This document shows positions 42,967 through 54,644 of a stretch of 64,000 bases of DNA, piece by piece. The DNA is from Dermacentor variabilis (taxonomy: Eukaryota; Arthropoda; Arachnida; Ixodida; Ixodidae): NCBI RefSeq assembly GCF_050947875.1, contig NC_134573.1, forward strand, positions 52,874,115 through 52,938,114, in the 5' to 3' direction. Both the position numbers and the translations under genes were made by a program. The notes beneath the pieces are model-generated. The model worked only from the letters and a program-made list of their open reading frames with translations. It did not search any database and was not told the origin of the DNA. Every line of letters begins with the position of its first letter. Position 1 is the stretch's first letter.

Positions 42967-44584
42967 ATTGGAGCGTAGAGCGATGGATAAGAGGGGTTAG
43001 TCTCGCGTCTATTGGGATGTGGGATTCCATGGCAGTTAGTTGTGCTGTGGGGAGAAGGGGGGTAGAGAGCGGGGGGAGCTGCGTGAGGCGTGCTTCGAGG
43101 AGGTTGACCATTTTCTGAAGTATAGATTCCATGCAGCGTTCCAATTGCGTCTCCACTTTCGTAGTAAGGTCAGTGATAAGAGCATTGAATTTGCTTTCGA
43201 CGCGAAACTCAATCTCTTTGAGTTTTTTGTCAAATTGGTCGGAGAGGTCTTTCAATTTGGAGTCGACATCGATCGGCTCGAAGGTGAGGGGTGGGGGAGT
43301 GATACGTTGTTTTTTTGAGGGGGGTGATTGAGAGGGAGCGGTGTTGGTTTGTGATAGAGTAGGAGGTGAAGTTGGGGGGGAGTGAGAAAGAGTAGGAGAG
43401 GGAAGTGAGCTCTGAGTGTGGACTGTGAGGCGTCTTACCTCCTCCCGCAGGGCCCGGAGCTCCCCTTCGTTGTGGTCCGGAGTTTTCTGGGCGGGGGCAG
43501 GCGGCGATTTTCTTGCACGGTCGCCCCAGGTGAGGTCCTGCTGGGGTTTGTGGCTACGGTCGCGTGAAATGGAGCGCGCAGTGCTTGCACTGCGCGATGA
43601 CTTTCGCGGGGCTGGCTTCTGCTCCCGGATTCTTGACTGGCGTCTGGTGGTTGGCTGGGTGCGTGGTGGCGGGCGTGCGTACCGGTACTTACATTGAATA
43701 TTCCCAGTATGATGCTCGTCCCCACAGACAATGCACTTAGGTGTACAGGTTGGGGGTTCCGTTGGCGTGTGCTTGTCACCGCAATTGTGGCAACATCCGC
43801 TAGTTGGGACGGGACAGACATCCTGGCGGTGTCCGATACGGCGGCAGTTGTAGCAAGCCTCCATTTTTGGTCGATGAGGAAAGCAAGTGTGAATACCCGC
43901 CCAAAAGCGGACAGCCTTTGGCAAGGGGCCGGTGGCGAAAGTGATAATAATGGATCGCTTTTTCCCGAAGGGCCGAGCATCAATAATTCGTAGTTGAGGA
44001 TTGAAGGGAACAAGTCCTTGCAGGATTTCACCGTGCGACTCACCACTGTAGGCCATGTGAATGACGCCCCTCACGGCATCATCGGGCGAAGCGAGGTATG
44101 CGGTGGCATCACTTGCGCTCGTGCCGATGCGGATTGACGTCATTTGGGCATAAGCTCGAGCTCGAGCCTCCTCTGGAGTGCTGATTGTCAAGGTATTGTG
44201 TGTTGGATGCAGCCGCACCTGGTCCTGAGCGAGCGCTTCCTGCAGGTGGATTTTCGTCGCATCACAGATTGCTGCGAAGAGCGTTCGAGGGGTCTCCTTG
44301 TTTACGTCCAAACCGCCGCGTGGTCGGACTACGATCTTGAAGTCTCCCCGCGGGAGTTGCGGCAGAGGCGCGTGTCGCGTTCGGAGCGGGCGCTGCGCAG
44401 CTGGCGGCGCCGCAGCTCGGGATATATCGGCGGTTGAACGGCCGTCGCCGCCCTTGGGTTCCGTTTGGGGAGAGTGAGTGGCCGTCGCCGGGCGGTGCTG
44501 TTTGTGGAGACGCAGGACAGTCTCCCATTCCCCGTTTAGGGCTTCGGCGGGGTCGATGTCAGTGCCGTTTACTTGGTATTCCAT
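42944..44584 (-). CDS. I-like LINE ORF1: gag-like zinc-knuckle protein
   Basis: RNA-binding nucleocapsid-like protein of about 546 residues. The frame is open upstream to 44713, but the ATG at 44582-44584 starts MEYQVNGTD and is the likely initiator. Residues about 85-230 form a conserved globular part. Then come three Cys/His knuckles: CYNCRRIGHRQDVC, CHNCG...C and CIVCGDEHHTGNIQC (about 43870-43690). A basic Arg/Ser region and a Pro/Ser/Thr-rich region follow, then a C-terminal coiled coil (DSKLKDLSDQFDKKLKE and beyond). Three CCHC-type knuckles are standard for I-factor-type ORF1. The frame is uninterrupted. The stop (42944-42946) lies 23 bp inside ORF2, suggesting reinitiation or frameshifting to reach ORF2. 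Confidence 0.88.
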   Translation of the reverse strand: MEYQVNGTDIDPAEALNGEWETVLRLHKQHRPATATHSPQTEPKGGDGRSTADISRAAAPPAAQRPLRTRHAPLPQLPRGDFKIVVRPRGGLDVNKETPRTLFAAICDATKIHLQEALAQDQVRLHPTHNTLTISTPEEARARAYAQMTSIRIGTSASDATAYLASPDDAVRGVIHMAYSGESHGEILQGLVPFNPQLRIIDARPFGKKRSIIITFATGPLPKAVRFWAGIHTCFPHRPKMEACYNCRRIGHRQDVCPVPTSGCCHNCGDKHTPTEPPTCTPKCIVCGDEHHTGNIQCKYRYARPPPRTQPTTRRQSRIREQKPAPRKSSRSASTARSISRDRSHKPQQDLTWGDRARKSPPAPAQKTPDHNEGELRALREEVRRLTVHTQSSLPSPTLSHSPPTSPPTLSQTNTAPSQSPPSKKQRITPPPLTFEPIDVDSKLKDLSDQFDKKLKEIEFRVESKFNALITDLTTKVETQLERCMESILQKMVNLLEARLTQLPPLSTPLLPTAQLTAMESHIPIDARLTPLIHRSTLQYGGTGQQ

Positions 44585-44862
44585 GGCTGGGTGGGCTGTG
44601 GGTGTCACGGACGCTAGGCCTGAGACAGGCGTAGCCTCGGCGTCCACCAGGGAGACGGAGAAAAGGCCGAAAAGTCCGACCTGGGAGGGATAGTGACACC
44701 CAGGTGGGCTCAAAATGGGCGGCTCACCTTCCCGGATACGATGGTGGCGATGATGAGAGGCTCAAGTCGAAATGACCGGTCGCTGTGGACTTCGAAGCGC
44801 GAGCCCATACACAGTGCGCCCGCTCGCAGCGATACCGAAACCACCTCCCCGCGCGCTTGTTC

Positions 44863-45204
44863 AGCAGCCCTGCCGTGGCTCTTCCATCAGAGCGTGAACA
44901 CTAAAACTAGCTGCGCACTTTGATGTGGGATTAGGTTTTCGGCCACCACTTTCACAGCAGATTTCGCCTTCAATCGCGTTGCACTATGCTCCGTCCTTTA
45001 TTTTCCTTTCTCCATGCCGGCGTACAGCGCCCTTCCCTTGCCCACGTTCACCCGGTGGCTTGCGCGCGATGGAAGAGGGCACGCTACCTCCACGCTTTTT
45101 CCCTAGTGCGCGCTAGGTGAAGCCACTATCGTCAGATCACGCTCGCAAGCTTTCACTCGCGCCAACAGCAAACAATGCGCGCCGACGATGTTGTTGCACT
45201 TCAG
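44863..45204. other. No gene seen
   Basis: Flanking sequence of the I-like insertion. No motif seen. Confidence 0.4.
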
Positions 45205-45325
45205 TTACGAGCAGTAAACAATGCTAAAGAACAGGACGAAGAGATGGGCACAGACCACGGCGCTGGCAGAAGAGTACGCATTTGGGCTGGTTGGTTCATG
45301 ATTACAAGCAGCAAACAGCACTCAA
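45205..45325 (+). repeat. Penelope-type terminal repeat fragment, two partial tandem units
   Basis: Two blocks seen at 62564-62671 recur here in swapped order: the AACAGGACGAAGAGATGGGC block first (about 45230), then the GTACGCATTTGGGCTGGTTGG block (about 45275). The order fits a junction between two head-to-tail units of about 90-100 bp. Penelope-like elements often carry tandem pseudo-LTRs; the link is made through the coding fragment at 62.7 kb. Confidence 0.5.
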
Positions 45326-45573
45326 GTAAGCCAGATGGCGATTATTGTTGTGTGGCAGGTATACACCCCAAAGGGTGTAAACTTTTTTTAGAGTGTAGAA
45401 GCCATGAAAAATTCCTAAAGAAGCCCTGAAGCACATTTACTGCGTAAACTGTTATGGGCTCATTCCAATAGTCGTTTCGGTTGGTGATGGCGTTCGCTGC
45501 CGCCGTCTGCGCTTCAGGTGTCCGGTGTTCGTAGCTGCTATCACCGGCAATCAGTGATAAAAATGCCCATTTC

Positions 45574-45637
45574 CCCCCGGGATCGACGCCGGGCCCATGG
45601 CGTAATAGTCAGCTACACTACCACTGTGCCCGCCAGC
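45574..45637 (-). repeat. tRNA-like fragment, possible third SINE type
   Basis: On the minus strand the sequence has an A-box-like AGTGGTAGTGTAGC and a B-box-like GGCGTCGATCCC at a tRNA-like spacing. No body shared with the other SINEs was recognised, so it could be an isolated tRNA pseudogene. Confidence 0.35.
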
Positions 45638-45689
45638 GCATGCCAGCATGTAGCGGAAAGATGCGCTATAAACGCGTCCTAGCACACGC

Positions 45690-46560
45690 TATGTGACATG
45701 CGCGGCACGTAGCGTCAATACGTACACTAGTTGCATAGCAGTGGCGTATTATGGCACTATGTACCAGTTGCACAGGTATCGGTACGAGGTAACTAAAGAT
45801 GAATAAAAAGAAGTATAAGCGGATGTATACAAGAATGCTATAAAAAATATATATATATTTACTGTGTACTTGAATAAGTCAAGCTGGCCGGGTGATTATG
45901 TCACTACCGCGTTTCAGAGTGCATGCCAATAAAGAATACTCAACATCATCATTAGGATCATATCCTGCTACTTGCCTTGCGATGCGAAATGCGCGCCGCG
46001 TAGCGTCTATACGTGCGCCGTTTGAATTGCAGTTGCATAGTATTGCATTTGTTGGCACGTCATGCAGCAGTTGCATAGTTAGCGGCACAAGGTAGAAAGA
46101 GAAGTCTTGAGGAAGAAATATATTGTATAGATGTATAATATTGATACAGTGAAAAACATGCATGGCACACGTGATTATTTCAAGCAGGCTACGTGAATGA
46201 CTGTTTGTCTTAAAAAGAAATGTCACCACACCATAATCATCATCATTAGCGTCCTATCGTTCCATTTGACACGCGGTGTGAGCTGCGCGCCGCGTAGCAA
46301 CGACACATGCAACTCTGCATAGCAGTTCCGTTATATTCAATCAAGTGTCCCGAGATGAAGCAGTTGCACGTGGCAGTGGCATGCTGCATGTAGCTGGACC
46401 TCGTTAACTAAAGCAGGCTAGGTGGCTATTTGTCACCACGCCGTTTCGGAGGGGATGCCAATAGACCACCATTATCTTCATCAACAGCAACGTACCGTAC
46501 CACGGGCGAAGGGATGTGACACGTCCGCCACGTAGTCCTTATACCTGTGCTTCTCCTTCA
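45690..46560. repeat. Degenerate tandem array, about 290-bp period, four units
   Basis: The core CACGTAGCGT/CGCGTAGCGT recurs with its T at 45710, 46001, 46295 and 46533 (spacings 291, 294 and 238). Each of the first three cores is followed by a TGCATAG-containing block, and each unit ends with an AAGC(T/A)GGC...GTCACCAC...CATCAT block (near 45880, 46180 and 46410). Units are strongly diverged from one another. Confidence 0.65.
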
Positions 46561-46984
46561 GTAGCAATCATAGTGCCTCCACGCAAGGTACCGACCACTG
46601 CTGAAGAAGCGAATCCTGGTGCTACGTGCGGCTGCAACCAGGTAACATCGAACTCAGCAGACCGCTGTGCAGAGAGCAGGACAAGTCGCAGCTCACCGTC
46701 GCCATAGCGCGGAGAGTACAGGTCGTTCTCATGAAAATGACGCGAAGAGACTTAGGAGCGAAGAAGCTGTGGCGCCTGATGTCGAAAACGGAGCTTCGGT
46801 GAAGCCAATCTTTCTGCTTACTCTGTGACTGCGCTTCGTGTGTCGCGTAGGCCTGTAACTTTTTCACCGAAGTCGAGCAGTGCACTTGAACATTTCACAA
46901 TAAGTTTGCAGCAAAAGTGCTTCAACGGGTTCAGGAGAAACGTAGGTATCAAAAAAAGCATTGGGATTGCCTACGTGCTGCTCA
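46561..46984. other. No gene seen
   Basis: Short frames without recognisable domains. Confidence 0.4.
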
Positions 46985-47200
46985 GGGGCGTAGTCAGGGG
47001 GGGGGGCTATGGGACTTCATCCCCCCCCCCGAATTTTTTTCGTGCTGTTCATGCACCGCTGACCAAAGCAACCCCCGGCGCCGGAAATCATTCTGGATTT
47101 TGTCTTCTTCACGATCGAAAAAAACATTTCACCGCGAGCATTGTGAACTCGGGCGTGATTTCGGGATAGCGTCCATGCACCGGGAGTTATATAATGCAAG
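46985..47200 (+). repeat. Interspersed repeat beginning GGGGCGTAGTCAGGGG
   Basis: The start has a G10 run (46997-47006) and a C10 run (47021-47030) separated by 14 bases, forming a strong hairpin, followed by GAATTTTTTTCGTGCTGTTCATGC. The head is of a type seen as a dispersed repeat in many animal genomes; the class is not known to me and the right end is a guess. Confidence 0.45.
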
Positions 47201-48946
47201 CAGCCCCATCCGAGCACAAAGTTTCAAGGGCGTCTTGATGGCGAAGGGGCTCGCCGTGGCATATCGCGGAGGCTGCGGTATCTACGGAGCGCATGGATGT
47301 CAATTACGAAACTTTATGGGTATAAAGTGCTCATAAACTTTTGATGTGAATCGTGCATTGGTATTTCCAAAGTTGTGCGTTCGATTTTCAATTGCGGAAC
47401 ATTGTTGGTTTAATGCTGTTGTAAACATTTGACGCCAAAGGTGCCTTGACTTTTCTAATGTCGTACATCGGAACATACAACAAGGCAACCAAATCAACAC
47501 ACTATCCGACAGGTTCATAAAGCACGCAGCGAAATGCGATAAGGGCAAGTGTTGTGGTGGTTTATTTGTATCCGCCATCTCACACAAGAAATATCAACAT
47601 TTTTTTACCCATTCCAAAGCAGCCATGCGAAGACACTAAAGCCAGCAAAGGTAGCTACGTTCGTATTTATTCTTTTCTACTTTGACTTTTGTTCACGAGG
47701 AGACATTGAGCCTCTTCAATTTTTTCGCTCTCGCTACCCTACCTGCGGGCTGCCAGAGCCAGCCAGAGCGCGTGCGTTTTTCTCGTGTTGCCCCGACCAC
47801 CGCGCGGCGCAGTTCGGTGTGCGTTGTGTTTTCTGTGGCCGAGTGAATTTTTGCCTGGAAAAGTTTTAGTATCTTACTAACAGATGAGAAAAAGGAATAA
47901 TCGCCGCTCGTCGCCATTACTGTGGGGACTTGACGGATTGCACCGCGTTCGCTTGAAAGCAACATCTCCAGAAAGACTTGTCTAGCCGGTGTAGGATACC
48001 GAGCAGTATGCGTATGTTTCTCGGTGGACCAAACGTCGCACGTTTTCTTCGATATTCCTTCGGTAGCCACATTGGGGGCCCAAAGTAGGCTTTCGATTCT
48101 GGGGATACTTTGCTTTGCTTTTTTTTTCATTTCGGTACCCCCGCCCCACAAAAGGAAACAAAAGGCATTGTTGTGGCGCAGCGAATTCTCGCATGGTGGA
48201 AGTTCGATTTTGTTACTTCTTTTGCGGAAAGGAAAGCAGTCGGTCACGGGGCGCTTCACTTGCCGGATACTCTTATTATGTTATTGCGATAGCAATTATT
48301 CGGACACGGCCGATGCATTCCTGCCGTCGCCGTCATGTTCCGTATAAAGTCCAAGAGCGACAACATCGGGACCGCGCGCCGCATACTGTATGCGCGATTG
48401 AAAGCGTAGGGGGGGGGGAGTGGATGGCATGGGTGGGCCGACGATGGTGGCTCAGTCTTGTGTGCACGAAGGGGAAAAGCGGGGAGCAAGCGCGCCGCCT
48501 TCCGTCGCGTGCGATACATCGGGGTGAGTGGATGGAATGGCGGCGAGTTCTAGGATTCCGTAAAACTGTGATTGCGTAAAATGTTTATTTGCCCTATTTG
48601 ATGCATTATATACAGTTACTTTTTCTTAGATAGGTATATTTATTGGAGACTTATACGTGTACTTAAATATCTTGTTGCGAGGTTTTGTGTATAAGTGAAG
48701 TGAACTTTGTTTCCAGTGACACTTTTCTGCCCTTTATGAAGTTGTACCTTCGCATTTCCAATGCACGACGACGAGTCAAATGAAAGTGAGCCAACCCATC
48801 CCGCGCAATAATGGTTCGGTTCATTATCTGCCAGGCATGCGCGCATCACACAGGCATCTCTCATTTACAAAACTGACATGCAGGGGTGAGTATAAATGTT
48901 TTTTTATTGCTCTCATACACTGGGTTCAACACGGTTGCGTGACGTA
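47201..48946. other. No gene identified
   Basis: Includes GC-rich stretches (47700-47860 and 48300-48560) with overlapping frames on both strands, none recognisable. A host exon or promoter here cannot be excluded. Confidence 0.4.
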
Positions 48947-49957
48947 ATGGACGCTCCAGAAGTTGAGCGGTGTGGTGCCGTGAGGATTTTGACAGCTAAA
49001 GCTGCTTCATAAAAAGAAATTAGTCGCCGTATGGCTGCCGTGTACCTTGAACATTGCATTTCATTCGTCACTGTGAAGAGTTGGAGCAAATGGTCCAAAG
49101 CAGGACGTGAAATTTCCAAAGACGATCCACCAGGCCAAAGCCACCGTGCGATCAACCACAACAAAATTTCAAAGGTTGATGGGCTGATGAGACAAGAACG
49201 GAGGATAAGCATCCACGAACCGGCCGAGCGTGTGAACATTAGTCACGTTTCCGTTCACGCCATCATTAATGAACATCTCGGTTGTCGGCTGATGTGTGCG
49301 CAATGTATGCCCAAGATATTGAACCATCGCCAGAAGATGGAGAGGGTCGGCCCTGCCTTGACTGATCTGATCCACTATCACAATGAGGGTGACGACTTCT
49401 TGTCTGCAGTTGTGATCGGGGACGAACCATGGTGCCACTACTACAAGCCTGACAAACGACGCCATAGCTTACAGTGAACATTCGAATTCACCACGCCCAA
49501 GAAAAGCAAAGGGCGTCATTTCCGCCGGAAAGGTGTTGACTTTTTTTTTCGATCGTCAGAGGCCATTACTGATACAATATGCTAAACCTTGAGAGTTTAT
49601 CAATTATTTCCAATATTCTGAAACGCAGGATCGCCTACGTGTCTTAATCAAGAAAAAACGACGCGGAAAATTTACGAATTGGATCAACTTGTTCCACGAC
49701 AATGCCCGTCCCCACGTCGCTGATGTGGTTAATATAAAACTGGCGAAGTTCAGGTGGGAAACGCTGCAATATCCGCCATACAGCTCAGATCTTGTCACCT
49801 TGCGAATTCCACATTTTAGGGCAACTGAAAAAAAAAACAGCTGAAGGCAACCAGATTCTTGTCGGACAATGACGTCAAAGAGTCAGTTGGAGACTTTTTG
49901 GAGCAGCAACCCAAGGAGTTTTATGAGACGGGAATCATGCGACTCATTAGTCAATGA
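48947..49957 (+). pseudogene. mariner-type transposase, full length but decayed
   Basis: About 337 codons from the ATG at 48947 to the TGA at 49955, close to the usual 345-residue mariner transposase. The N-terminal DNA-binding part is interrupted by a TAA near 49014. The best frame (49031-49477) shows VHAIINEHLG and then GDEPWCHYYKP, with the first catalytic Asp at about 49421. After frame changes, FHDNARPHVADVV gives the second Asp (49698-49700), and YPPYSSDL follows. In the shifted frame the third catalytic position reads PCEF (Glu) where mariners have Asp. The C-terminus KEFYETGIMRLISQ ends at the TGA. Terminal inverted repeats were not located. Confidence 0.88.
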
Positions 49958-52539
49958 GTCAAATGCCTGATTACTCATGCAGTCTACTTTTAAACAAAGT
50001 ACTCCCATTGTCATATATTCGCACTGGATCAATTTCATTTGACATGCCTTCGTATATTTTGCAGAACTCGTGCTTTTTATGCGTGCTCTCTGTTGCGATT
50101 ACAATTTCGGTGCAATTACTTACGATACAGGACCGGGGACAGCTGGTTCTTCATACTACATAAAAGAAAATGACAGCTTCATTGAGATTTTTCACTGGCC
50201 GTTCCATGTGTGCAAGAATGTAAACAAAGTTCTTGAATGACAACGTTTCATTAATATATTCTCAACTCGTTCATTTAATGACCATTACATTTATCATATC
50301 AGCGGCATGCAAGGCTTTGCTGGTTTCGAACTGATATAGTTCTAAAGTTCGTGTGATATGTTTTTCACTTATTCAATAGACAAAAACATGGAAGCATTGA
50401 TATCAGTTACATTGGACACAATTTTTGGCACATAAAAATATATTCCTTTATAAAAAACTTATTATTTTACTTGTTTTGACAGTGCGTAGCGTTCAAGAAT
50501 TCATTTGCAGCATCTTTGGCAACGAGAATGCAGTTATTATTCATTATTCATTCACTTCGATTCGATCTATTCAGGTACATGTAAAACGCGGAAACGTTTT
50601 CCTGAGATAACCCCTGGATAAATTCTAATAAAACTTGTTGCACTTGAGAGAGATAGTTTAATGCTAGTGTCTGTTTGAAGCGAAATTTCTATTTAGGGCC
50701 TAAAATTTGTTTAAAATATTTTTAAAAATTTAAAAGTTAAAAAAATAGAAGCAGAATGTTTACAAACTAATAGGTCTGCATCAAGAACAGATATCGCCGT
50801 TCTGTAAAGGGCAACTACTATAACAGTCAAAGCGGACAAATTTGGTATGCCAGTTTGCATCTTACGTGAATTGGTTACGTTGTGTACGAGGGCTCTGCAA
50901 AAGCCGTATTTCCCCAATACTAAATTTTTTTTTTAGATTTAGGTGTAACATATCAATTTTGTCCGCTGCAGATGCACTATTAGGTGCAATTCATTGTATT
51001 CTGATATCATTCTTTATTGTTGAGTTAAGGTTTTAAACTTGATAGTTTCTTTTTCTGAAACTTTGCAATATTTGCTAATTTTTAATAGAGGATTGACAAC
51101 CTAAATAAAACAATAGAAACAAACAGTCATTAGAATGTAACTTTTTCTTTTAAATGCAACAAACCTCGTCAAATATGGTGCACTAGTTGCCGAGAGAAAG
51201 GAATTTTCCTTCTACATGTATTTTGATAGAAGCGCCAGAGCTAAAGCTTGCTCTTCAGGAGGAGGCTGAAGTTTCGGCGCCTATGACGTGAAAGTGGCGG
51301 TTGTCGCCAGCGTGCCGAATTGTTCCCAGCGAGCAAGCTCGTCACAGCAGGCCGCTGCGGCCGCGAAATCTACGCTGCGCAGCCAACCGTAGTAGCTACT
51401 TGCAACTTGATTGCCTATGCGCAGCGTGTGCTTTATGTACGACAGGGCTTTAGTGCGTGTAGTCTTTCATTCATTCTGGCTGTGCTACGTGGCGCAGACC
51501 AGCTTTGTCTTGCACCAGCTTTACCGAGGGATAGTAGCCATGTCGAACTTGCGCATTGTAAAGCGCTATGAATTGATACATTTACTTGAGCGTACACAGC
51601 ACCTGCGCACGTACTACGCAAGACGCTCCGTACGCTGCTAAGGAAGTGTGACCATTAACGTTTAGTTTAACGTGCCGTGATACGTCTTGCTCAACTAGGT
51701 ATGCCTTATATGTGCTGTAAGCATTTTTTATGCTTGTCAGCGCCAGCAAGCGTCAGAAGTATCATAAGTTTTACTAACGGCGTGGCCTCAGTGACGGGTG
51801 CGCTGGACTGTCTCGGAAGCCATAGTAACGGATGAAGCTTCCAAGTCAAGTCGCTTGTTTGAACCTCCACTAGCATGTCAATGTCGTCTTTCAAACGAAA
51901 GTAGACGCGATTGACGCCGAGTTTGGGGCTGCTGTCCACCACAGGCACCATTGCCATTTTATGTATTCTCGCTAGTTTCAGGTCTCCCTGGAAGTTCACT
52001 CAGCATCATCTTACGGATGCACGCATTTATCCGTGAAGTAGATGCGTTCCTTGCGGTATATGCCCACTTTGCTGCCGCAGCGTTGCGGCGTACGCAAGTT
52101 CTTTAGGTACGTCCAACTAAAAGTGTCCAATAACTCAGTGTGAAGCGATGTCTCTCAAGGAGTCTAGCCAGCAGCGGCCCGGATTGAGCGCTTGCTGGCA
52201 AGCTTGCGTCTGGTTGTACTTAATCTTTCACATAGTTCGAGGCTACTTGAGTATCCAGAATTAATAAAAATTAGCTAGACCCGATGGCTACGAAACTGAT
52301 AAGCATTGGCGCCAAAATTTCATCTGTATTCGAGAGGGTGCGGTTGAGCTTTAGCAGACGATGCGCGGCGATACTACATGAGTCGTACGCCCAGAAGTAG
52401 GTAATTCTTATCAAAATTCGAAACACCGATTTTTACTCACTTATGTTTATTTATTGTACGGAGTCAATGCATCCGAGCAATAACAGTGCTATGAAACGCA
52501 CAGTACCAAACACTTAATGATTGAGCTCTGCCATTGCCC
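49958..52539. other. No gene seen
   Basis: Mostly AT-rich, with a GC-richer block at 51230-52000. Frames of up to 97 codons there show no recognisable domain. No repeat was recognised. Confidence 0.4.
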
Positions 52540-54600
52540 AATCATGATCATCATCACCAGCCTATTTTATGTCCACGGCAGGGAAGGCCTCTCCACAAGA
52601 TCTCCGATTACCCTTTTCCTATGGCAGCCGATTCCAACTAGCGCCCGCGAATTTCCTAAATTCATCGCCCCATCTAGCCTTCTGCCGTCCTCGACAGTGC
52701 TTCTCATCTGTTGGTGCCGATTCTGCAACCCTAATGGTCCAACGTTTACCTAACCTGCGCATTACATGACCTGCCCACCTCCATTTGCTTCTCTTAATAT
52801 CAATTAGAATATCGGCTATACCCGTTTGCTCTCTGATCCAAGGCGCCATCTTTCTGTCTCTTAACGTTATGCCTAGCATTCTTCGCTTCATTGTTCTTTG
52901 CACGGTCGTTAACTTATTCTGAAGCTTCCTTGTCGGTCTCCACGCCTGTGCCGCATTTTTTTAGCACGAGTAAAATGCAGTAATTGTACACCTTCCTTCT
53001 CAAGGATAATGGCAAGCTTTCAGTCAAGTGCTGACAATGTCCGCTGTATGTGATCCAACCCATTTTCATTCGTTTCATTTTCTTTTTCATGGTCAGGGTT
53101 CCCTGTCATTAATTGACCGAGGTGAACGCACTCCTTCACAGACTCTAGAGGCTGACTGGCGATCCTGAACTCTTGTTCCCTCGCCCCGTTATTCATCATT
53201 ATCTATGTCTTCTGCTTAATAATCTTAAACCCCATTCTTACACTTTCTCTGTTAAGGTCCTCAATCATTTGTTGTAACTCTTCTGCAGTGTTGCTGAATA
53301 AAACAATGTCATCGGCAAACCGAAGGTTGCTGAGATCTTCGACGTCGATTCTTACTAATAAGCATTTCCAGTTTAATAGCTTGAGTACTTCTTTCAAGCC
53401 CGCAGTGAATAGCATTCGAAAGATTGTGTCTCCTTGTCTAGCCCCTTTTTTATAGGTATCTTCCGACTTTTCTTGTGTACAATTAAGGCAGCTGTAGAAT
53501 TTCTGTAAATATTTTCCAAGATATTTACATAAGCGGTCTGTACTCCCTGATTACTCAATGCCTATATTACTGCTTGTATCTCTACTGAATCAAATGCCTT
53601 TTCGTAATCTATGAAAGCCATATAGATAGACTGATTGTACTCGGCAGATTTCTCGATTACCTGATGAATGGCATGGATGTTATGCATTGGAGAGTATCCC
53701 TTCCTGAAGCCAGCCTGTTCTCTTTGTTGGTTAAAGTCCAGTGTTGCCCTTTTTCTATTGAAAATTATCTTGCTGAATATTTTATATAATACTGGGAGTA
53801 AGCTAGTGGGCCTATAATATTTCAATTCCTTCACGTCTCCCTTTTTGTGGATTAGTATATAACTTGCATTCTTTCAATTTTCTGGGACACCTGAAGTTGA
53901 TAGACACTTGGTATAGAGAGGCGCCAGTTTTCCAAGCATTATGTCTCCTCCATCTTTGATTAAATCGACTGTTATTCCATCTTCTCCTGCTGCTTTTCCC
54001 CGTTCCATGTCTTGCAAAGCCCTTCTGACCTCATTGCTAGTTATAGGAGGAGTTTCTGTATCCTGTTCATTACTGCTTTTAATGGAGGTATCCTGACCCA
54101 TCTGGGTACGGAACAGGTCAGTATAGAATTCTTCCCTTGCTTTCACAATAGCTTCGAGGTTGCTGATGATATTAACCTGGTTATTTTCAGTGCTTACATT
54201 CTCGTTTCTCCAATACCATGTCTCCTTCTCACTGATTTCAGGCTGCATCCATTATTTGCGGCTTCTTTAGTCTGTCTTACGTCTTCATTTCAAATATCAC
54301 TTATTTTCGCCTTGTTGATCTGTTCTGACAGTTCCACAAGTTCTTTCTTACATCTTGTGTTGGACACTTTCATTCTTTGTTGTTTGTTTATTTGGTCTTT
54401 TCTTACATGGGAGAGCTTGCCTACTGGTTGCCCTGGTGCCTTGCTTCCCACATCAATTGCTGCCTCTAATAGCAGCCTAGTTACGTTTTTATTTCCATTT
54501 CCATTTCCTCTATGTCGTCTTGATCTCTCTGTTCTAAGGCTGTATATTTGTTTGCAATACCAGCCTGAATTTTCTGTATTTACCTTACTGCCTCCAGGTT
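52540..54600 (-). pseudogene. RTE-clade LINE, minus strand, 5'-truncated and frameshifted
   Basis: Read from 54600 down, it encodes the endonuclease-RT linker (54600-54290), the pre-RT region with AAGEDGITVDLIKDGG (54248-53874), RT motifs YYRPTSLLPVLYKIFSKII, QAGFRKGYS and FIDYEKAFDSVE (53834-53562), LRFADDIVLF (53415-53203) and the C-terminal GITLRDRKMAPWIR...WAGHVMRR (52903-52619). Its 3' end near 52540 has the CAGTGGACATAAAATAGGC-like block and a short ATG tail. Order and motifs match the 58.8-kb copy, and at least five frame changes or stops are present. It ends abruptly near 54600, where a plus-strand CR1/L2-like fragment begins. Confidence 0.88.
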
Positions 54601-54644
54601 GACCTGTTCCTTCTTGACCAATTTTACTCTTTCTCTCTTCAAAT

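Larger units (their letters stand above)
39343..44862 (-). mobile_element. Full-length I-like non-LTR retrotransposon with 13-bp target duplication
   Basis: The 13 bases CGCGCGCTTGTTC occur at 39343-39355 and again at 44850-44862, bracketing a 5,494-bp minus-strand element. In its own orientation it has a short GC-rich 5' UTR, ORF1 (44584-42944) with zinc knuckles, ORF2 (42966-39438) with endonuclease, RT and RNase H, and a 3' end with AATAAAGTTT followed by an (ATG)n tail at 39356-39366. ORF1 overlaps ORF2 by 23 bp. Organisation and RNase H fit the I group. The perfect target duplication contrasts with multiple frameshifts in ORF2. Confidence 0.9.

Noticed and set aside
45175..45429. 84-codon plus-strand frame
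   Set aside because: It runs through the Penelope-type terminal fragments and has no domain of its own.
51706..51999. 97-codon minus-strand frame that looks protein-like
   Set aside because: No recognisable domain, no splice or expression support; kept only as part of a no-gene interval.
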